The notes beneath the pieces were generated by a model. It saw nothing but the letters and a program-made list of their open reading frames with translations. It was not told the origin of the DNA and did no database searches. Shown here piece after piece: positions 1 to 10,526 of a stretch of 64,000 nt of DNA. How positions within the stretch are numbered: the stretch's first letter is position 1; every line of letters begins with the position of its first letter. The DNA comes from Candidatus Jettenia caeni (GTDB lineage Bacteria; Planctomycetota; Brocadiia; Brocadiales; Brocadiaceae), in contig BAFH01000003.1 of the NCBI GenBank assembly GCA_000296795.1, positions 1,054,401-1,118,400 of the forward strand, read 5' to 3'. A program made the translations under genes and the position numbers.

Positions 1-514
1 TTAAGGATGCGATGGTTTTTTCATCTCCGAATAAAGGTATCTCTGTTGAACCATTCTTCCACATGAGACAATAGGACATATCGTCAATGCATACATAATC
101 TCCTTTTACATCTACAAATTGTTTCATTTCTTCGCGGAGGATGCATTTTTCTATCTCGATATCTTCCGGTTTAAAATTTCCTCCCAGGATAATGTCGCCT
201 AATATCTGTAATCCCTGTTCGATGTGTTTGTTATGTACCTGAATAGTTACGGCAGAATACTCCGGAGATGTGTAAGCATCATTTTCTCCACCGATACTAT
301 CAATAGCTTGAAGCAACTCGAAAGAATTTTTAAAACGTCTCGTTCCCCGGAAAAGCATATGTTCAAGGAAATGCGAGATACCCGTCTTCTTTTCTTCCTC
401 ATATCGGGACCCTACGCTGATATAGGCAGACATAACCACGGAGTGGATATAAGGCATCTCTATATAAATTACACGTAGTCCGTTTGGTAAAATCTCTTTA
501 CTATATATATACAT
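1..514 (-). CDS. M16-family zinc metallopeptidase, N-terminal part (cut by window edge)
   Basis: Reading leftward from an ATG, the frame stays open to the window edge (about 171 residues). The protein begins MYIYSKEILPNGLRVIYIE and carries HFLEH, the inverted HxxEH zinc-binding motif of the M16 (pitrilysin / mitochondrial processing peptidase / PqqL) family, preceded by the usual strand 'SVVMSAYISVGSRYEE'. About 75 residues further on lies 'LREEMKQ', where M16 enzymes supply the third, glutamate, zinc ligand. These enzymes degrade or trim peptides; bacterial members are cytoplasmic or periplasmic. No signal peptide is seen, so a cytoplasmic enzyme is more likely. The C-terminal half is outside the window. 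The family call is firm, the substrate unknown. Confidence 0.88.
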   Translation of the reverse strand, partial: MYIYSKEILPNGLRVIYIEMPYIHSVVMSAYISVGSRYEEEKKTGISHFLEHMLFRGTRRFKNSFELLQAIDSIGGENDAYTSPEYSAVTIQVHNKHIEQGLQILGDIILGGNFKPEDIEIEKCILREEMKQFVDVKGDYVCIDDMSYCLMWKNGSTEIPLFGDEKTIASL

Positions 515-701
515 TATGTAAATTATGCCTCAATGTGTAGCTTGCATCTATCTCCCGGAGGAGCACATATAAATCCAAAATTCACGTGTTGTATCCTGGA
601 TAAATATAAATAGTAAGATCTTAAATCGAACGTAAGTTCCTCCCAATCAAATTGCCCGGTATTTAAAATTTTACGTATTGGATTTTATTGTAATTTCACT
701 G

Positions 702-1328
702 CTAAGAGTTTAGTATCTTTACCTTTCTGCCCTCTATCCGTAATCGTCCTGCAGCAAACAGGCGTATTGCTTCGGGATATGCCATACATTCTTCTCCGAA
801 TACCCGGGCAGCAAGAGTATCAGGCGTATCTTCAAAAAATACAGGAACAGCCCTTTGGATGATAATAGGTCCGGTATCGTAAGTATTATCAGCAAAGTGT
901 ACGGTGCATCCGGAAATTTTTACTCCATAGTCAATGGCGGCCTTATGAACCTTATGACCATAATACTGTCGACCGCAAAAGGCGGGGATGAGGCCGGGAT
1001 GAATATTCATAACCTTTCCCTGGTATTTCTCAGGAATCTTATAGAGATGGATAAAACCTGCAAGGGTAATTAAATCAATAGCATACTTATCTAATTCCGT
1101 ACTGAGAGCATTACTAAAAGAATCAACATCTTTATAATTTACATAAGGAATGACTGCTGTAGGGATATTATATCTTTTCGCACGGTCTAAACCCGCAACA
1201 TCCGGCTTACTGCTTATTACAACCTCAATGTGGGCATTAAGTTTTTCTGTTTTTATCTGGTCTATAAAATTCTGAAGAGTGTTACCACTACCAGAAATTA
1301 GCACCCCTAAATTGATTTTTTTGTTCAT
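702..1328 (-). CDS. purN: Phosphoribosylglycinamide formyltransferase (GART)
   Basis: 208 residues, the usual PurN length. It transfers a formyl group from 10-formyl-THF to GAR in the third step of de novo purine synthesis, in the cytoplasm. Visible motifs are the N-terminal phosphate-binding segment 'GVLISGSGNTLQNFID', the catalytic Asn-x-His in 'NIHPGLIPAF', and 'TVHFADNTYDTGPII' with the catalytic Asp. In most PurN proteins the first loop reads GSGSNLQ; here it is GSGNTLQ, a mild change. ATG start. It lies between the M16 peptidase gene and the divergently oriented hemL, whose promoter sits in the 137 bp spacer. Confidence 0.95.
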   Translation of the reverse strand: MNKKINLGVLISGSGNTLQNFIDQIKTEKLNAHIEVVISSKPDVAGLDRAKRYNIPTAVIPYVNYKDVDSFSNALSTELDKYAIDLITLAGFIHLYKIPEKYQGKVMNIHPGLIPAFCGRQYYGHKVHKAAIDYGVKISGCTVHFADNTYDTGPIIIQRAVPVFFEDTPDTLAARVFGEECMAYPEAIRLFAAGRLRIEGRKVKILNS

Positions 1329-1359
1329 AGAAAAGGCAAATGAAAATTTATGAAATATA

Positions 1360-1388
1360 TTGACAAAAAAATTAATGTTTGCTAAGAT
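1360..1388 (+). promoter_or_regulatory. Sigma-70-type promoter for hemL
   Basis: A perfect -35 box TTGACA is followed after 17 bp by TAAGAT as -10. The -10 box ends 77 bp before the hemL start codon, and the site lies in the purN-hemL divergent spacer. Seen directly; function inferred from consensus match and spacing. Confidence 0.65.
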
Positions 1389-1465
1389 GGCGATCTTTGT
1401 GGTACTAGAAGTATCTTCTGGACTTAGAACTCTACTTACATAAATAATAAGAATAAAAATTCTCT

Positions 1466-2758
1466 ATGTCAAAAAGAATTACCGAAAAATCAGAAAAGAC
1501 ATTTGCTGAAGCGCAAAAATTTATACCCGGAGGAGTTAATAGCCCTGTTAGGGCATTTGGTGCAGTAGGAGGAACTCCTCTATTTATAAAATCCGGAACA
1601 GGTTGTTATCTGAATGATATTGATGGCAATGCTTACGTGGACTATATAGGCTCATGGGGGCCACTCATATTGGGGCATGCCGATCCCAGGATTGTAAAAA
1701 GGATTCATGCGGCAGTTTCCAATGGAACCAGTTACGGAGCCCCAACCGAGCAAGAGGTAAGGTTAGCGCAACTCATTAAAGAAGCTATGCCTTCTCTGGA
1801 AAAGATAAGAATGGTTAATTCTGGTACAGAAGCCACAATGAGTGCTATTCGCCTGGCGAGAGGATTTACCAAACGGGATGCGGTGATTAAATTCGATGGC
1901 TGTTACCATGGGCATGTGGATAGTTTGCTTATCCAGGCAGGTTCGGGCGCCACGACATTGGGAACGCCCACGAGTCCAGGTGTTCCTCAAGATTTTGTTA
2001 AACATACAATATCTCTTCCCTATAATGATATAGACGCAGTGAATGATGTTTGTCTCAAGCGCGGGAAGGAAATTGCCTGTATTATTGTTGAAGCGGTTGC
2101 TGGAAATATGGGTGTAGTGCTTCCTCAAAAAAATTATTTAGAGGGATTGAGAGAAATAACCAAGAAGTATGGTATTGTGCTTATATTTGATGAGGTAATG
2201 ACCGGTTTCAGGGTTGCGCATGGCGGTGTGCAGTCGCTTTACCATATTACTCCTGATTTAACAACCCTGGGCAAGATTATTGGTGGGGGTCTTCCGGTCG
2301 GCGCATATGGTGGCAAGAGGGAAATTATGGACACTATATCACCTATGGGTGCTGTATATCAAGCCGGTACGCTATCGGGCAATCCTGTAGCTATGACTGC
2401 TGGTATTGCTACATTAGAAATACTTAAAGATACTACTATTTATAAAGGATTAGAAGAGAAATCTCATCGATTGGCCGTAGGTATGGAAAAAGTATGTAAA
2501 GATGCTAAAATACCTGCTTACCATACACGTATAGGATCAATGTTATGTACGTTTTTTACAGACCAGCCAGTGACGGATTATACCACGGCCAAGAAATGTA
2601 ATACAGAGCGATATGCAAAGTTCTTTCACGGTATGTTAGAAAAAGGTTTCTATTTTGCTCCATCTCAGTTTGAGGCAATTTTCGTATCAACATGCCATGG
2701 TGAAAAAGAAATTGATGCAACGATCGATGCTTTTAAGGAGGTAGTAAAAAGTTTTTAA
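1466..2758 (+). CDS. hemL: Glutamate-1-semialdehyde 2,1-aminomutase
   Basis: 430 residues, normal for HemL. This PLP enzyme isomerises glutamate-1-semialdehyde to 5-aminolevulinate, the committed precursor of haem, which a cytochrome-c-rich anaerobe needs in quantity. Visible features: PGGVNSPVRAF at residues 21-31, 'NSGTEATMSAIRLAR' (phosphate-binding), 'FDEVMTGFR' with the PLP-ring Asp at 242, and the Schiff-base Lys at 270 in 'TTLGKIIGGGLPVG'. The K/GGGLPVGAYGG context distinguishes HemL from ornithine or acetylornithine aminotransferases. Start is ATG downstream of a consensus promoter. The ATP synthase cluster follows in the same direction after about 50 bp. Confidence 0.97.
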   Translation: MSKRITEKSEKTFAEAQKFIPGGVNSPVRAFGAVGGTPLFIKSGTGCYLNDIDGNAYVDYIGSWGPLILGHADPRIVKRIHAAVSNGTSYGAPTEQEVRLAQLIKEAMPSLEKIRMVNSGTEATMSAIRLARGFTKRDAVIKFDGCYHGHVDSLLIQAGSGATTLGTPTSPGVPQDFVKHTISLPYNDIDAVNDVCLKRGKEIACIIVEAVAGNMGVVLPQKNYLEGLREITKKYGIVLIFDEVMTGFRVAHGGVQSLYHITPDLTTLGKIIGGGLPVGAYGGKREIMDTISPMGAVYQAGTLSGNPVAMTAGIATLEILKDTTIYKGLEEKSHRLAVGMEKVCKDAKIPAYHTRIGSMLCTFFTDQPVTDYTTAKKCNTERYAKFFHGMLEKGFYFAPSQFEAIFVSTCHGEKEIDATIDAFKEVVKSF

Positions 2759-2811
2759 ACGAAGATCTGAAGGGCTATGTTCATTTCAAAATTCGTAGAT
2801 AGTGTTTCTTT

Positions 2812-3144
2812 TTGTTGAAAGTTGATTTTCCTAATCGAACAAGCCTCGATATGGATTTTTGTATAGAGGGAAATAGATTGCCTCTTGTCAAGAAAGATAA
2901 AAATGGTAAAGATAATGAAACGTATCGTGTTATAGGATTAGTTGGGAGCTTTGGTTTCACGACTGCTGGCGCTATAGCAGGGGGATATTTTCTTGGCGGC
3001 TATTTAGATAAAAGATTTGACACCTCTCCGTGGTTTATGATGTCATTCATTATATTAGGAGTTATTGGAAGTTTTATAGAATTTTTTAAGCTAGTAAAGA
3101 AATTATTAGAAGAAAATAATAAAAACCATGATAATAGAGGATAA
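2812..3144 (+). CDS. AtpZ/AtpI-like accessory protein of the ATP synthase cluster
   Basis: About 110 residues with two predicted transmembrane helices separated by a short turn: 'VGSFGFTTAGAIAGGYFLGGYLDK' and 'WFMMSFIILGVIGSFIEFFKLVKK'. The GYLDKRF...PWFM arrangement matches the AtpZ (AtpQ-like, formerly F0F1-ATPase subunit) family encoded at the head of many atp operons; such proteins are thought to help Fo assembly or Mg/Ca handling. Start is uncertain: the longest frame starts with TTG at 2812, an in-frame ATG is at 2851, and neither has a clear Shine-Dalgarno. It overlaps the next gene by 17 bp, so the two are probably translationally coupled. Confidence 0.75.
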   Translation: MLKVDFPNRTSLDMDFCIEGNRLPLVKKDKNGKDNETYRVIGLVGSFGFTTAGAIAGGYFLGGYLDKRFDTSPWFMMSFIILGVIGSFIEFFKLVKKLLEENNKNHDNRG

Positions 3145-3583
3145 AGAAAAATCTCTTTTGTTTTTTGATGAGGGGTTTCCCGATAGGGTGCTTAAAACTT
3201 CTTTTTTTCTGTCACTCTTACTCGTTGTTTGCTCATTATCTTATATGTCTTTTATAGTAACTGTAAGTGTTGCTGTCGGTTGTTTTATAAGCTTAATTCT
3301 CTATAAGGTATTGTGGTGGACGATACGGCATACGATACGACATGCAATACAGCATAAGAGCTCTGAGATTAAGAAATTTCTCTTAAAAATAAACATCTTA
3401 AAGTATTTTATTCTAGGTGCACTATTACTTTCGATTAGCTTATTTCTGGATGTTGATGTAATTGCTATGATGATTGGTCTCAGTGTAGTCATAGCAGTGA
3501 TTATTATGAAAATTGGCAGTAAAGTACTGGTAAATTATATGAATAAGTCGGTTAAGGTCCCTTATAAAGATATGAATTTATAA
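3128..3583 (+). CDS. atpI: ATP synthase protein I-like membrane protein
   Basis: 151 residues with about four hydrophobic segments: 'FFLSLLLVVCSLSYMSFIVTVSVAVGCFISLILY' (two helices), 'ILKYFILGALLLSISLFL' and 'IAMMIGLSVVIAVIIM'. Position between an AtpZ-like gene and atpB, plus this four-helix topology, fits the AtpI (UncI) family, a chaperone for c-ring assembly. Sequence identity to AtpI is low, as is normal for this fast-evolving family, so the name rests mainly on synteny and topology. ATG start overlapping the preceding gene. Confidence 0.65.
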   Translation: MIIEDKEKSLLFFDEGFPDRVLKTSFFLSLLLVVCSLSYMSFIVTVSVAVGCFISLILYKVLWWTIRHTIRHAIQHKSSEIKKFLLKINILKYFILGALLLSISLFLDVDVIAMMIGLSVVIAVIIMKIGSKVLVNYMNKSVKVPYKDMNL

Positions 3584-3746
3584 TTTTTGTAATGGCTCCA
3601 ATCGCCACGCTATAAAAAGGTTAAACTGAGATATAGTTAAGCGATAAATCTTGCAATTGAATATTTTATCCTTTGTAATGAGAAGTGTGCTATGGAAGAG
3701 TTATTATGTTTTTCAACTAATTTATATGTAAGAAAGGGGTTAGTCT

Positions 3747-4511
3747 GTGTCTGGTGCAGGTGATGGAGGCGAAAAAACAACTGAATTACCATCGTTTGTA
3801 GATTTAGTGCCTATCGATGCCCATAGTCATTTTTTAGGATTAACGAAGCACGAGTGGGTACCTATAATAATGTCGGCAACGATAATTATTTTTTTGACAT
3901 TATTTTCTATGCTTGCAACGAGAAAGTTGCGAAAAACCCCTGGTAAGCTTCAGGCTTTTTTAGAAATCCTTGTGGAAGGGCTTGAAAATTTTACCAGATC
4001 ACAGATGGGAAGAGCTGCAGGGCCTTTTATTCCGTTTATTGGGACGTTGTTTATCTATATTTTTGCCATGAATATGCTAGGGCAAATCCCCCTGTTTCAC
4101 TCACCAACGAGTAATTTTAATACTACTATTGCTTTAACATTAATCGTTTTTTTTGTTACGCACTACCAGGGAGTGAAAAACAATGGCGTTGTAGGGTATC
4201 TTAAGCATATGGCAGGAAAGCCAATTTGGCTTGCCCCACTCGTTTTTCCTTTACATTTAATGCAAGAATTGCTTTCACGTCCATTATCTTTATCTATGCG
4301 TTTGTTTGGTAATGTTATGGGAGAAGATACAATTATTGCAATATTTATAGGAATTTCTCCGTTTCTCCTGGGTTACATCCCTTTACCAATGCATCTACCG
4401 ATGGTTTTTCTTGCCTTACTGGGCAGTACAATACAAGCAATGATTTTTTCATTATTGGCAAGTTTTTATATAGCGGGTGCAATTGGCATCCATGAAGAAG
4501 AGCATCATTAA
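3747..4511 (+). CDS. atpB: F-type ATP synthase subunit a
   Basis: 254 residues from a GTG start preceded by the Shine-Dalgarno AAAGGGG. Subunit a forms the two half-channels of Fo. The essential stator arginine is R185 in 'SLSMRLFGNVMGED', followed by the conserved RLFGN motif, and 'STIQAMIFSLLASFYIAGA' forms the last helix with the conserved Gln. The protein has five to six transmembrane helices and ends in EEEHH. In anammox bacteria F-ATPases have been placed on anammoxosome and cytoplasmic membranes; which membrane applies here cannot be read from sequence. Confidence 0.97.
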   Translation: MSGAGDGGEKTTELPSFVDLVPIDAHSHFLGLTKHEWVPIIMSATIIIFLTLFSMLATRKLRKTPGKLQAFLEILVEGLENFTRSQMGRAAGPFIPFIGTLFIYIFAMNMLGQIPLFHSPTSNFNTTIALTLIVFFVTHYQGVKNNGVVGYLKHMAGKPIWLAPLVFPLHLMQELLSRPLSLSMRLFGNVMGEDTIIAIFIGISPFLLGYIPLPMHLPMVFLALLGSTIQAMIFSLLASFYIAGAIGIHEEEHH

Positions 4512-4536
4512 CATTTTTTAAGAAGGAGGAGGTACC

Positions 4537-4809
4537 GTGGTTTATTTTGCAGTATTAGCAGTATCAGTGGCTTTGATAGCAATCGCAGCTTTTGGTTGTG
4601 CTATTGGACAAGGTATGGCAGTTTATGGTGCGACAACCAGCATAGCAAGGCAGCCTGAAACGGCAGGTAAAATACAGCTTGTTATGTTTGTTGGTCTGGC
4701 CTTTATTGAATCATTAACAATCTATTCCTTGATGATGTCCTTTATGCTTCTTGGAAAATTACCAAAGACAGAGGCAGTTCTTGAATTAATTCAACACGCA
4801 GTGAAATAA
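4537..4809 (+). CDS. atpE: F-type ATP synthase subunit c
   Basis: 90 residues, two helices in hairpin. GTG start after a very strong Shine-Dalgarno (AAGGAGGAGG), consistent with the high copy number needed for the c ring. The loop 'RQPE' and helix-2 carboxylate E58 in 'AFIESLTIYSL' are diagnostic. Helix 1 carries Q25 in 'GQGMAVYG'. Q25, E58, S59 and Y63 match residues that form the Na+ site of Na+-type rings, but the Thr that follows Glu-Ser in those rings is Leu60 here, as in chloroplast-type H+ rings. Coupling ion therefore is not settled by sequence. Confidence 0.96.
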   Translation: MVYFAVLAVSVALIAIAAFGCAIGQGMAVYGATTSIARQPETAGKIQLVMFVGLAFIESLTIYSLMMSFMLLGKLPKTEAVLELIQHAVK

Positions 4810-4828
4810 GTGTTAGGAGGGAATCTCA

Positions 4829-5338
4829 TTGGATATTTTGAATACCCTGGGAATCAATTTTAAATCTATTATTATCCAGGGAACTGGTTTTTTAATACTG
4901 CTCTTTGTTCTTAAGAAATTTCTTTTTGGTAAGATATCAGCTGTAATAAAAGCCCGAACGGATGAAGTAAGAAACACCTACGAGAGGATTGAAAAAGACA
5001 GAGCAGAGGCAGAAACTGTTAAGTTGGAGTATCAAAGGAAGCTTTCTGAGGCAGAGGCTGATGCTGCCAGGCGGATTCAGGAAGCTATAAATGAGGGTAA
5101 TCGTATTAGCGAAGAAATTATTAAACGTGCTAAGGAAGAGGTTGAACTAGTCAGGATAAAGGCGCAAGAAGGGATTGAACAAGAGCGGAAGAAAGCTCTG
5201 ACAGAAATAAGAAATCAGGTAGTGACTCTTTCCATTTTAGCTTCTTCCAGAATAATTAAGCAGTCGATAAGTCCACAGACAGCTGAAGAGCTTGTTGACG
5301 GCTTTATTGAAGAAATAGGGGAATTGCGTGTTAGATAA
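4829..5338 (+). CDS. atpF: F-type ATP synthase subunit b
   Basis: 169 residues. TTG start preceded by GGAGGG at good spacing. One N-terminal transmembrane helix ('SIIIQGTGFLILLFVLKKFLF') is followed by a long charged, right-handed-coil-type helix rich in Glu, Arg and Ala, which forms the peripheral stalk joining subunit a to delta. The length is standard. Only one b-type gene is present, so the stalk is likely a b homodimer and not a b/b' pair. Its end overlaps the atpH start by 11 bp. Confidence 0.93.
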   Translation: MDILNTLGINFKSIIIQGTGFLILLFVLKKFLFGKISAVIKARTDEVRNTYERIEKDRAEAETVKLEYQRKLSEAEADAARRIQEAINEGNRISEEIIKRAKEEVELVRIKAQEGIEQERKKALTEIRNQVVTLSILASSRIIKQSISPQTAEELVDGFIEEIGELRVR

Positions 5339-5876
5339 AAGTGCTGCAATTGCATTTGTTAATGCCCTTTTAGAGGTAGCTTTAAAGAAGGGAAATTTTG
5401 AGCAAATTGAGAAAGAACTGGATTTGGTTTCTGATGTAATCACAAGACACGATAACCTTAAAAAGATATTGTTTCATCCATCGATCCCAAGAAACGAGAA
5501 GAAGGATTTAATCAAGAATGTGTTTGGTGGATCTGTCTCAGATCTCATGAAGAATTTTTTGTATTTATTAGTGGATCGGAGAAAGATAGGCCTTCTGGAA
5601 TTTATTCCTGAGGTATATAAAACGGTTGCGAGTGAAAAGAAAGGAATCGTAAAAGCCAGAGTGCAGACAGTCATACCTCTGGCAGGAGAACGGCTAGACA
5701 ACTTCAAAAAGCAGCTCAGTAAACTTACTGGTAAAACAGTTGAGGTTGAAGTTGTTCATAATCCAGATATTTTGGGAGGTATGATAATCCAAATTGGTAA
5801 TAAAATGATTGATGGAAGTGTTGTGAGCAAATTAAAAAATCTCAAAACCAAATTACTATCGCTGCGAACAGCGTAG
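5328..5876 (+). CDS. atpH: F-type ATP synthase subunit delta
   Basis: 182 residues from a GTG start that overlaps the atpF stop, so translation is probably coupled. The N-terminal helical domain contacts the alpha crown ('AAIAFVNALLEVALKKG'), and the C-terminal domain carries the family signature 'NPDILGGMIIQIGNKMIDGSV'. It joins the b stalk to F1. After this gene the cluster is interrupted by about 240 bp before atpA, which is unusual for a contiguous atp operon. Confidence 0.93.
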   Translation: MLDKSAAIAFVNALLEVALKKGNFEQIEKELDLVSDVITRHDNLKKILFHPSIPRNEKKDLIKNVFGGSVSDLMKNFLYLLVDRRKIGLLEFIPEVYKTVASEKKGIVKARVQTVIPLAGERLDNFKKQLSKLTGKTVEVEVVHNPDILGGMIIQIGNKMIDGSVVSKLKNLKTKLLSLRTA

Positions 5877-5969
5877 TATAGTTTCAGTATTTTCTAAACA
5901 TGGAATAAAGCATCAAGTCCGATTTACAGATGCTTTTAGTAGCCCCGGAGCTTGGTGAATAGTACAATT

Positions 5970-5994
5970 TGTGGCAGGAGTAGCTCCTGCCACA
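5970..5994. repeat. Perfect 11 bp hairpin in atpH-atpA gap
   Basis: TGTGGCAGGAG, a 3 nt loop TAG, then CTCCTGCCACA form a perfect GC-rich stem. No T-run follows on either side, so it is not a standard Rho-independent terminator. It resembles the GC-rich extragenic hairpins found elsewhere in this window. It could stabilise the upstream Fo message, partially attenuate transcription, or be a dispersed repeat. Confidence 0.6.
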
Positions 5995-6119
5995 TAACTT
6001 GAAATTGAGGAATTTGATCATGGAGATTCTTTTGTATTTATCGCTTTTCACATGATTTGTTATTATAATTATGTAAGCGAAGAAAAGGGTCTAAATTATT
6101 TACGATAGGAGTGGGGGAT

Positions 6120-7634
6120 ATGGCATTAGCATCCACGGATATTACTTCAATCCTAAAAAAGGAAATTGAAGGTTATGAGGAAAAACTAAAATTAGAAAAT
6201 GTCGGATATGTTATGCAGGTAGGGGATGGTGTTGCACGTATTTACGGCTTGGATGATTGTTTGTCCAGTGAGTTATTGGAATTTCCTGAAAATGTGTACG
6301 GCATTGCTATGAACCTGGAGGAGGATAATGTTGGCGCCATCCTGCTGGGTTCCGATGAAAAAATTAAAGAGGGTGATGTAGTAAAGACTACCGGCAAGAT
6401 CGTACAGGTGCCTGTTGGTAAGGCATTATTGGGCCGTGTAGTAAATGCTTTAGGTCAACCTATTGATGGTAAGGGGCCTATAGCCACTGAGCATTTTAGA
6501 CCTATCGAAAGCTCTTCTCCCAACGTGGTTGAAAGGCAACCGGTAAAAGAGCCGCTCCAAACTGGTATTAAAGCAATTGATGCAATGATACCGATTGGTA
6601 GAGGTCAGCGTGAACTTATTATTGGCGATAGACAGACAGGTAAAACTGCTATTCTCATTGATACGATAATCAATCAGCGAGAATCCGGTGTTTACTGTAT
6701 TTATGTGGCGATCGGTCAGAAGATGTCTACTGTTGCTGATGTTGTTAAGACATTGGAAGATCATAAGGTGATGGATATAAGTATCGTTGTTGTAGCCTCT
6801 GCATCTGATCCTGCCCCGCTTCAATATATTGCGCCGTATGCTGGCTGCGCTATGGGAGAGTATTTCAGAGATAATGGTATGCATGCCGTGGCTATGTATG
6901 ATGATCTTTATAAGCATGCTATTGCTTATCGGCAGATTTCTCTGTTATTACGGCGCCCACCTGGACGCGAAGCTTTTCCCGGTGATATATTTAACCTCCA
7001 TTCACGGTTACTGGAGAGGGCAGCAAAACTGAACAGCGATCTCGGTGGAGGTTCGTTAACTGCGCTTCCTGTTGTGGAAACGCAAGCAGGGGACTATTCA
7101 GCTTATATTCCAACCAATGTTATTTCTATTACAGACGGTCAGATCTACTTAGAAAGTGATTTGTTTAATGCAGGTATACGTCCTGCTATCTCAGTAGGGT
7201 TATCAGTGTCCAGGGTTGGTGGAAACGCCCAAATTCCTGCAATGAAGAAGGTTGCCGGAACGTTACGTTTGACCTTGGCACAGTATAGAGAATTGGCCTC
7301 CTTTGCACAGTTTGGTTCTGAATTGGATAAATTTACTCAGGCGCAATTAGCCAAAGGTAGCAGACTCGTAGAGATTTTAAAACAGCCGCAATATTCTCCT
7401 GTACCGGTAGAAGAACAAATCATGGCAATTTTTGCTGGTATTAACGGATATCTGGATGATATTGCCGTAGATAAGGTTCGTTCTTTTGAAAGAGAGTTTT
7501 TGAAGTTTATGAGAGAAAAATATGCTTCTATTGGTATTGAGATTAAAGAGAAGAAAAAACTCGACCAGGAACTGATACCGAAATTAGAGAATGCGATCAA
7601 GGAATTCAAACAAAACTTTGTAAAGAAGGGCTAA
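6120..7634 (+). CDS. atpA: F-type ATP synthase subunit alpha
   Basis: 504 residues from ATG at 6120; this start is preferred over a GTG three codons earlier because TAGGAGTGGGG sits at Shine-Dalgarno distance from it. The nucleotide-binding but non-catalytic Walker A GDRQTGKT is at residues 169-176. Further markers are '[26 protein letters not shown]' and the alpha-specific arginine finger region '[15 protein letters not shown]'. Part of F1, peripheral on the membrane. The gene opens the second half of the cluster (atpA-G-D-C). Confidence 0.98.
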   Translation: MALASTDITSILKKEIEGYEEKLKLENVGYVMQVGDGVARIYGLDDCLSSELLEFPENVYGIAMNLEEDNVGAILLGSDEKIKEGDVVKTTGKIVQVPVGKALLGRVVNALGQPIDGKGPIATEHFRPIESSSPNVVERQPVKEPLQTGIKAIDAMIPIGRGQRELIIGDRQTGKTAILIDTIINQRESGVYCIYVAIGQKMSTVADVVKTLEDHKVMDISIVVVASASDPAPLQYIAPYAGCAMGEYFRDNGMHAVAMYDDLYKHAIAYRQISLLLRRPPGREAFPGDIFNLHSRLLERAAKLNSDLGGGSLTALPVVETQAGDYSAYIPTNVISITDGQIYLESDLFNAGIRPAISVGLSVSRVGGNAQIPAMKKVAGTLRLTLAQYRELASFAQFGSELDKFTQAQLAKGSRLVEILKQPQYSPVPVEEQIMAIFAGINGYLDDIAVDKVRSFEREFLKFMREKYASIGIEIKEKKKLDQELIPKLENAIKEFKQNFVKKG

Positions 7635-7637
7635 GAA

Positions 7638-8510
7638 ATGCTGAGTACTCGAGAAATTAAACAACGTATCAGGAGTATTTCAAGTATCAAGCAGATTACG
7701 CGCGCCATGGAAATGGTTGCTGCGAGCCGGCTAAAAAAGGTTGAGTCCAGGGTTGTAGCATCAAGAGCTTATACCGAACGAATGCATATGGTCTTGAACC
7801 ATCTGGTTTCCACATTAGAAAAAGCCCATCCGTGGTTTGCAGAAAAAGGGCAGGAAGTTTCCGTTATAAAAGCTATTTTGATTACAGGGGATAAGGGGCT
7901 TTGCGGAGCTTATAATAACAACATCATACAAAAAGTAGTTCGGTTTATGAAGGCTCAATCTGATAAAAAAGTTAGATTGATCCTCATCGGAAAGAAAGGA
8001 TATCAGTATTTTTCTAAAGGAATCTATGCTCCTGCTATTGAAGAATACATTCCTGAAAGTGTGGAGAAGCTCGGATATAGCCGGGTGCAGGCGATAGCTG
8101 CTCAGCTAATTAATGGGTACGATAGGAATGCGTTTGGAGAGTTGCATATATTTTATACGAAATTTCATACCGTTATGCAATCTTTCCCCACGAGTATGCG
8201 ATTGTTGCCCATAGAAAAAGATATTTTTGAATCGAAAGAAAAGTCAGGTGGTGAATATATTTTTGAGCCATCGGCAGAACAGATAATTAATCATCTTTTC
8301 CCGAAATTTATTGAAACTCGATTGTATCAGTGTATTTTAGAATCCTTAACGTCTGAATATGCTGCAAGGCGAGTGGCCATGATAGCCGCTACTGAGAATG
8401 CCGGTGAAATGATTGAAGAATTAACCAGTACTTACAATAAAGCTCGGCAAGAGGCAATAACGAAGGAATTGTTAGAGGTTGTTTCGGGCGCCGAAGCGCT
8501 CGTAAGGTGA
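7638..8510 (+). CDS. atpG: F-type ATP synthase subunit gamma
   Basis: 290 residues, ATG start four bases after atpA ends. The N-terminal helix 'IKQRIRSISSIKQITRAMEMVAASRL' and the C-terminal helix 'ENAGEMIEELTSTYNKARQEAITKELLEVVSGAEAL' form the rotating coiled-coil shaft and are highly conserved. 'ITGDKGLCGAYNNNI' is the family's central signature. It converts c-ring rotation into conformational change in beta. A 150 bp spacer separates it from atpD. Confidence 0.97.
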   Translation: MLSTREIKQRIRSISSIKQITRAMEMVAASRLKKVESRVVASRAYTERMHMVLNHLVSTLEKAHPWFAEKGQEVSVIKAILITGDKGLCGAYNNNIIQKVVRFMKAQSDKKVRLILIGKKGYQYFSKGIYAPAIEEYIPESVEKLGYSRVQAIAAQLINGYDRNAFGELHIFYTKFHTVMQSFPTSMRLLPIEKDIFESKEKSGGEYIFEPSAEQIINHLFPKFIETRLYQCILESLTSEYAARRVAMIAATENAGEMIEELTSTYNKARQEAITKELLEVVSGAEALVR

Positions 8511-8626
8511 AATTTTACCTATTGAGTAAAAATAAAAAAGTAACATATATAAGGTATATAAAAATATTTAGAAATGTTGAAATGCTAACATAAGACTATG
8601 AGGAGCATTCAAATTCTAAAAAATAA

Positions 8627-10075
<1,449 letters not shown>

Positions 10076-10077
10076 AC

Positions 10078-10482
10078 ATGGCTAAAACATTTAAATTTGA
10101 GATTGTTACACCTGAAAAAGTTGTTTATAGCAATCCTGTTCAAGGCATTACTGCAGTTGGAACTGAGGGTGCTTTGGGTATACTTGCAGATCATGCTCCT
10201 CTGATTACGGAACTTCAGACGAGCATCTTGGTAGTTACTGATGCAAATAATAACTCGATACGTTTTGCTCTTGATGGCGGTTTTTTGGAAGTTATGGCTA
10301 ACAATGTTATTGTGCTGACTGATTCATGTGTTATGGAAGATGAAGTTGATATCGAAAAAATGCGCGCCGAAAAGGAATCTGCAGAAAAAGCTTTAGCTAT
10401 GGGGGGAACCACTGAAGTTAAAGAAAAAGCGCAGGCTGCTTTAAAAAGAGCTAACGTATGGCTTAGTTTGGCAAACAAATGA
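10078..10482 (+). CDS. atpC: F-type ATP synthase subunit epsilon
   Basis: 134 residues, ATG two bases after atpD ends. The N-terminal ten-strand beta sandwich is recognisable ('FEIVTPEKVVYSNPVQGITAVGTEG', 'GILADHAPLIT'), followed by the C-terminal two-helix inhibitory domain rich in Ala, Lys and Glu. Epsilon couples gamma to the c ring and can act as a brake on ATP hydrolysis; presence of a full helical C-terminus suggests the brake is retained. Last gene of the atp cluster. Confidence 0.95.
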   Translation: MAKTFKFEIVTPEKVVYSNPVQGITAVGTEGALGILADHAPLITELQTSILVVTDANNNSIRFALDGGFLEVMANNVIVLTDSCVMEDEVDIEKMRAEKESAEKALAMGGTTEVKEKAQAALKRANVWLSLANK

Positions 10483-10526
10483 AATCTTTTTATCTCCCAT
10501 TAATTTAATCAGAGTTGGGAGGATAT

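Noticed and set aside
1763-2128. Leftward 121-residue frame inside hemL
   Set aside because: Antisense shadow of a highly conserved gene.
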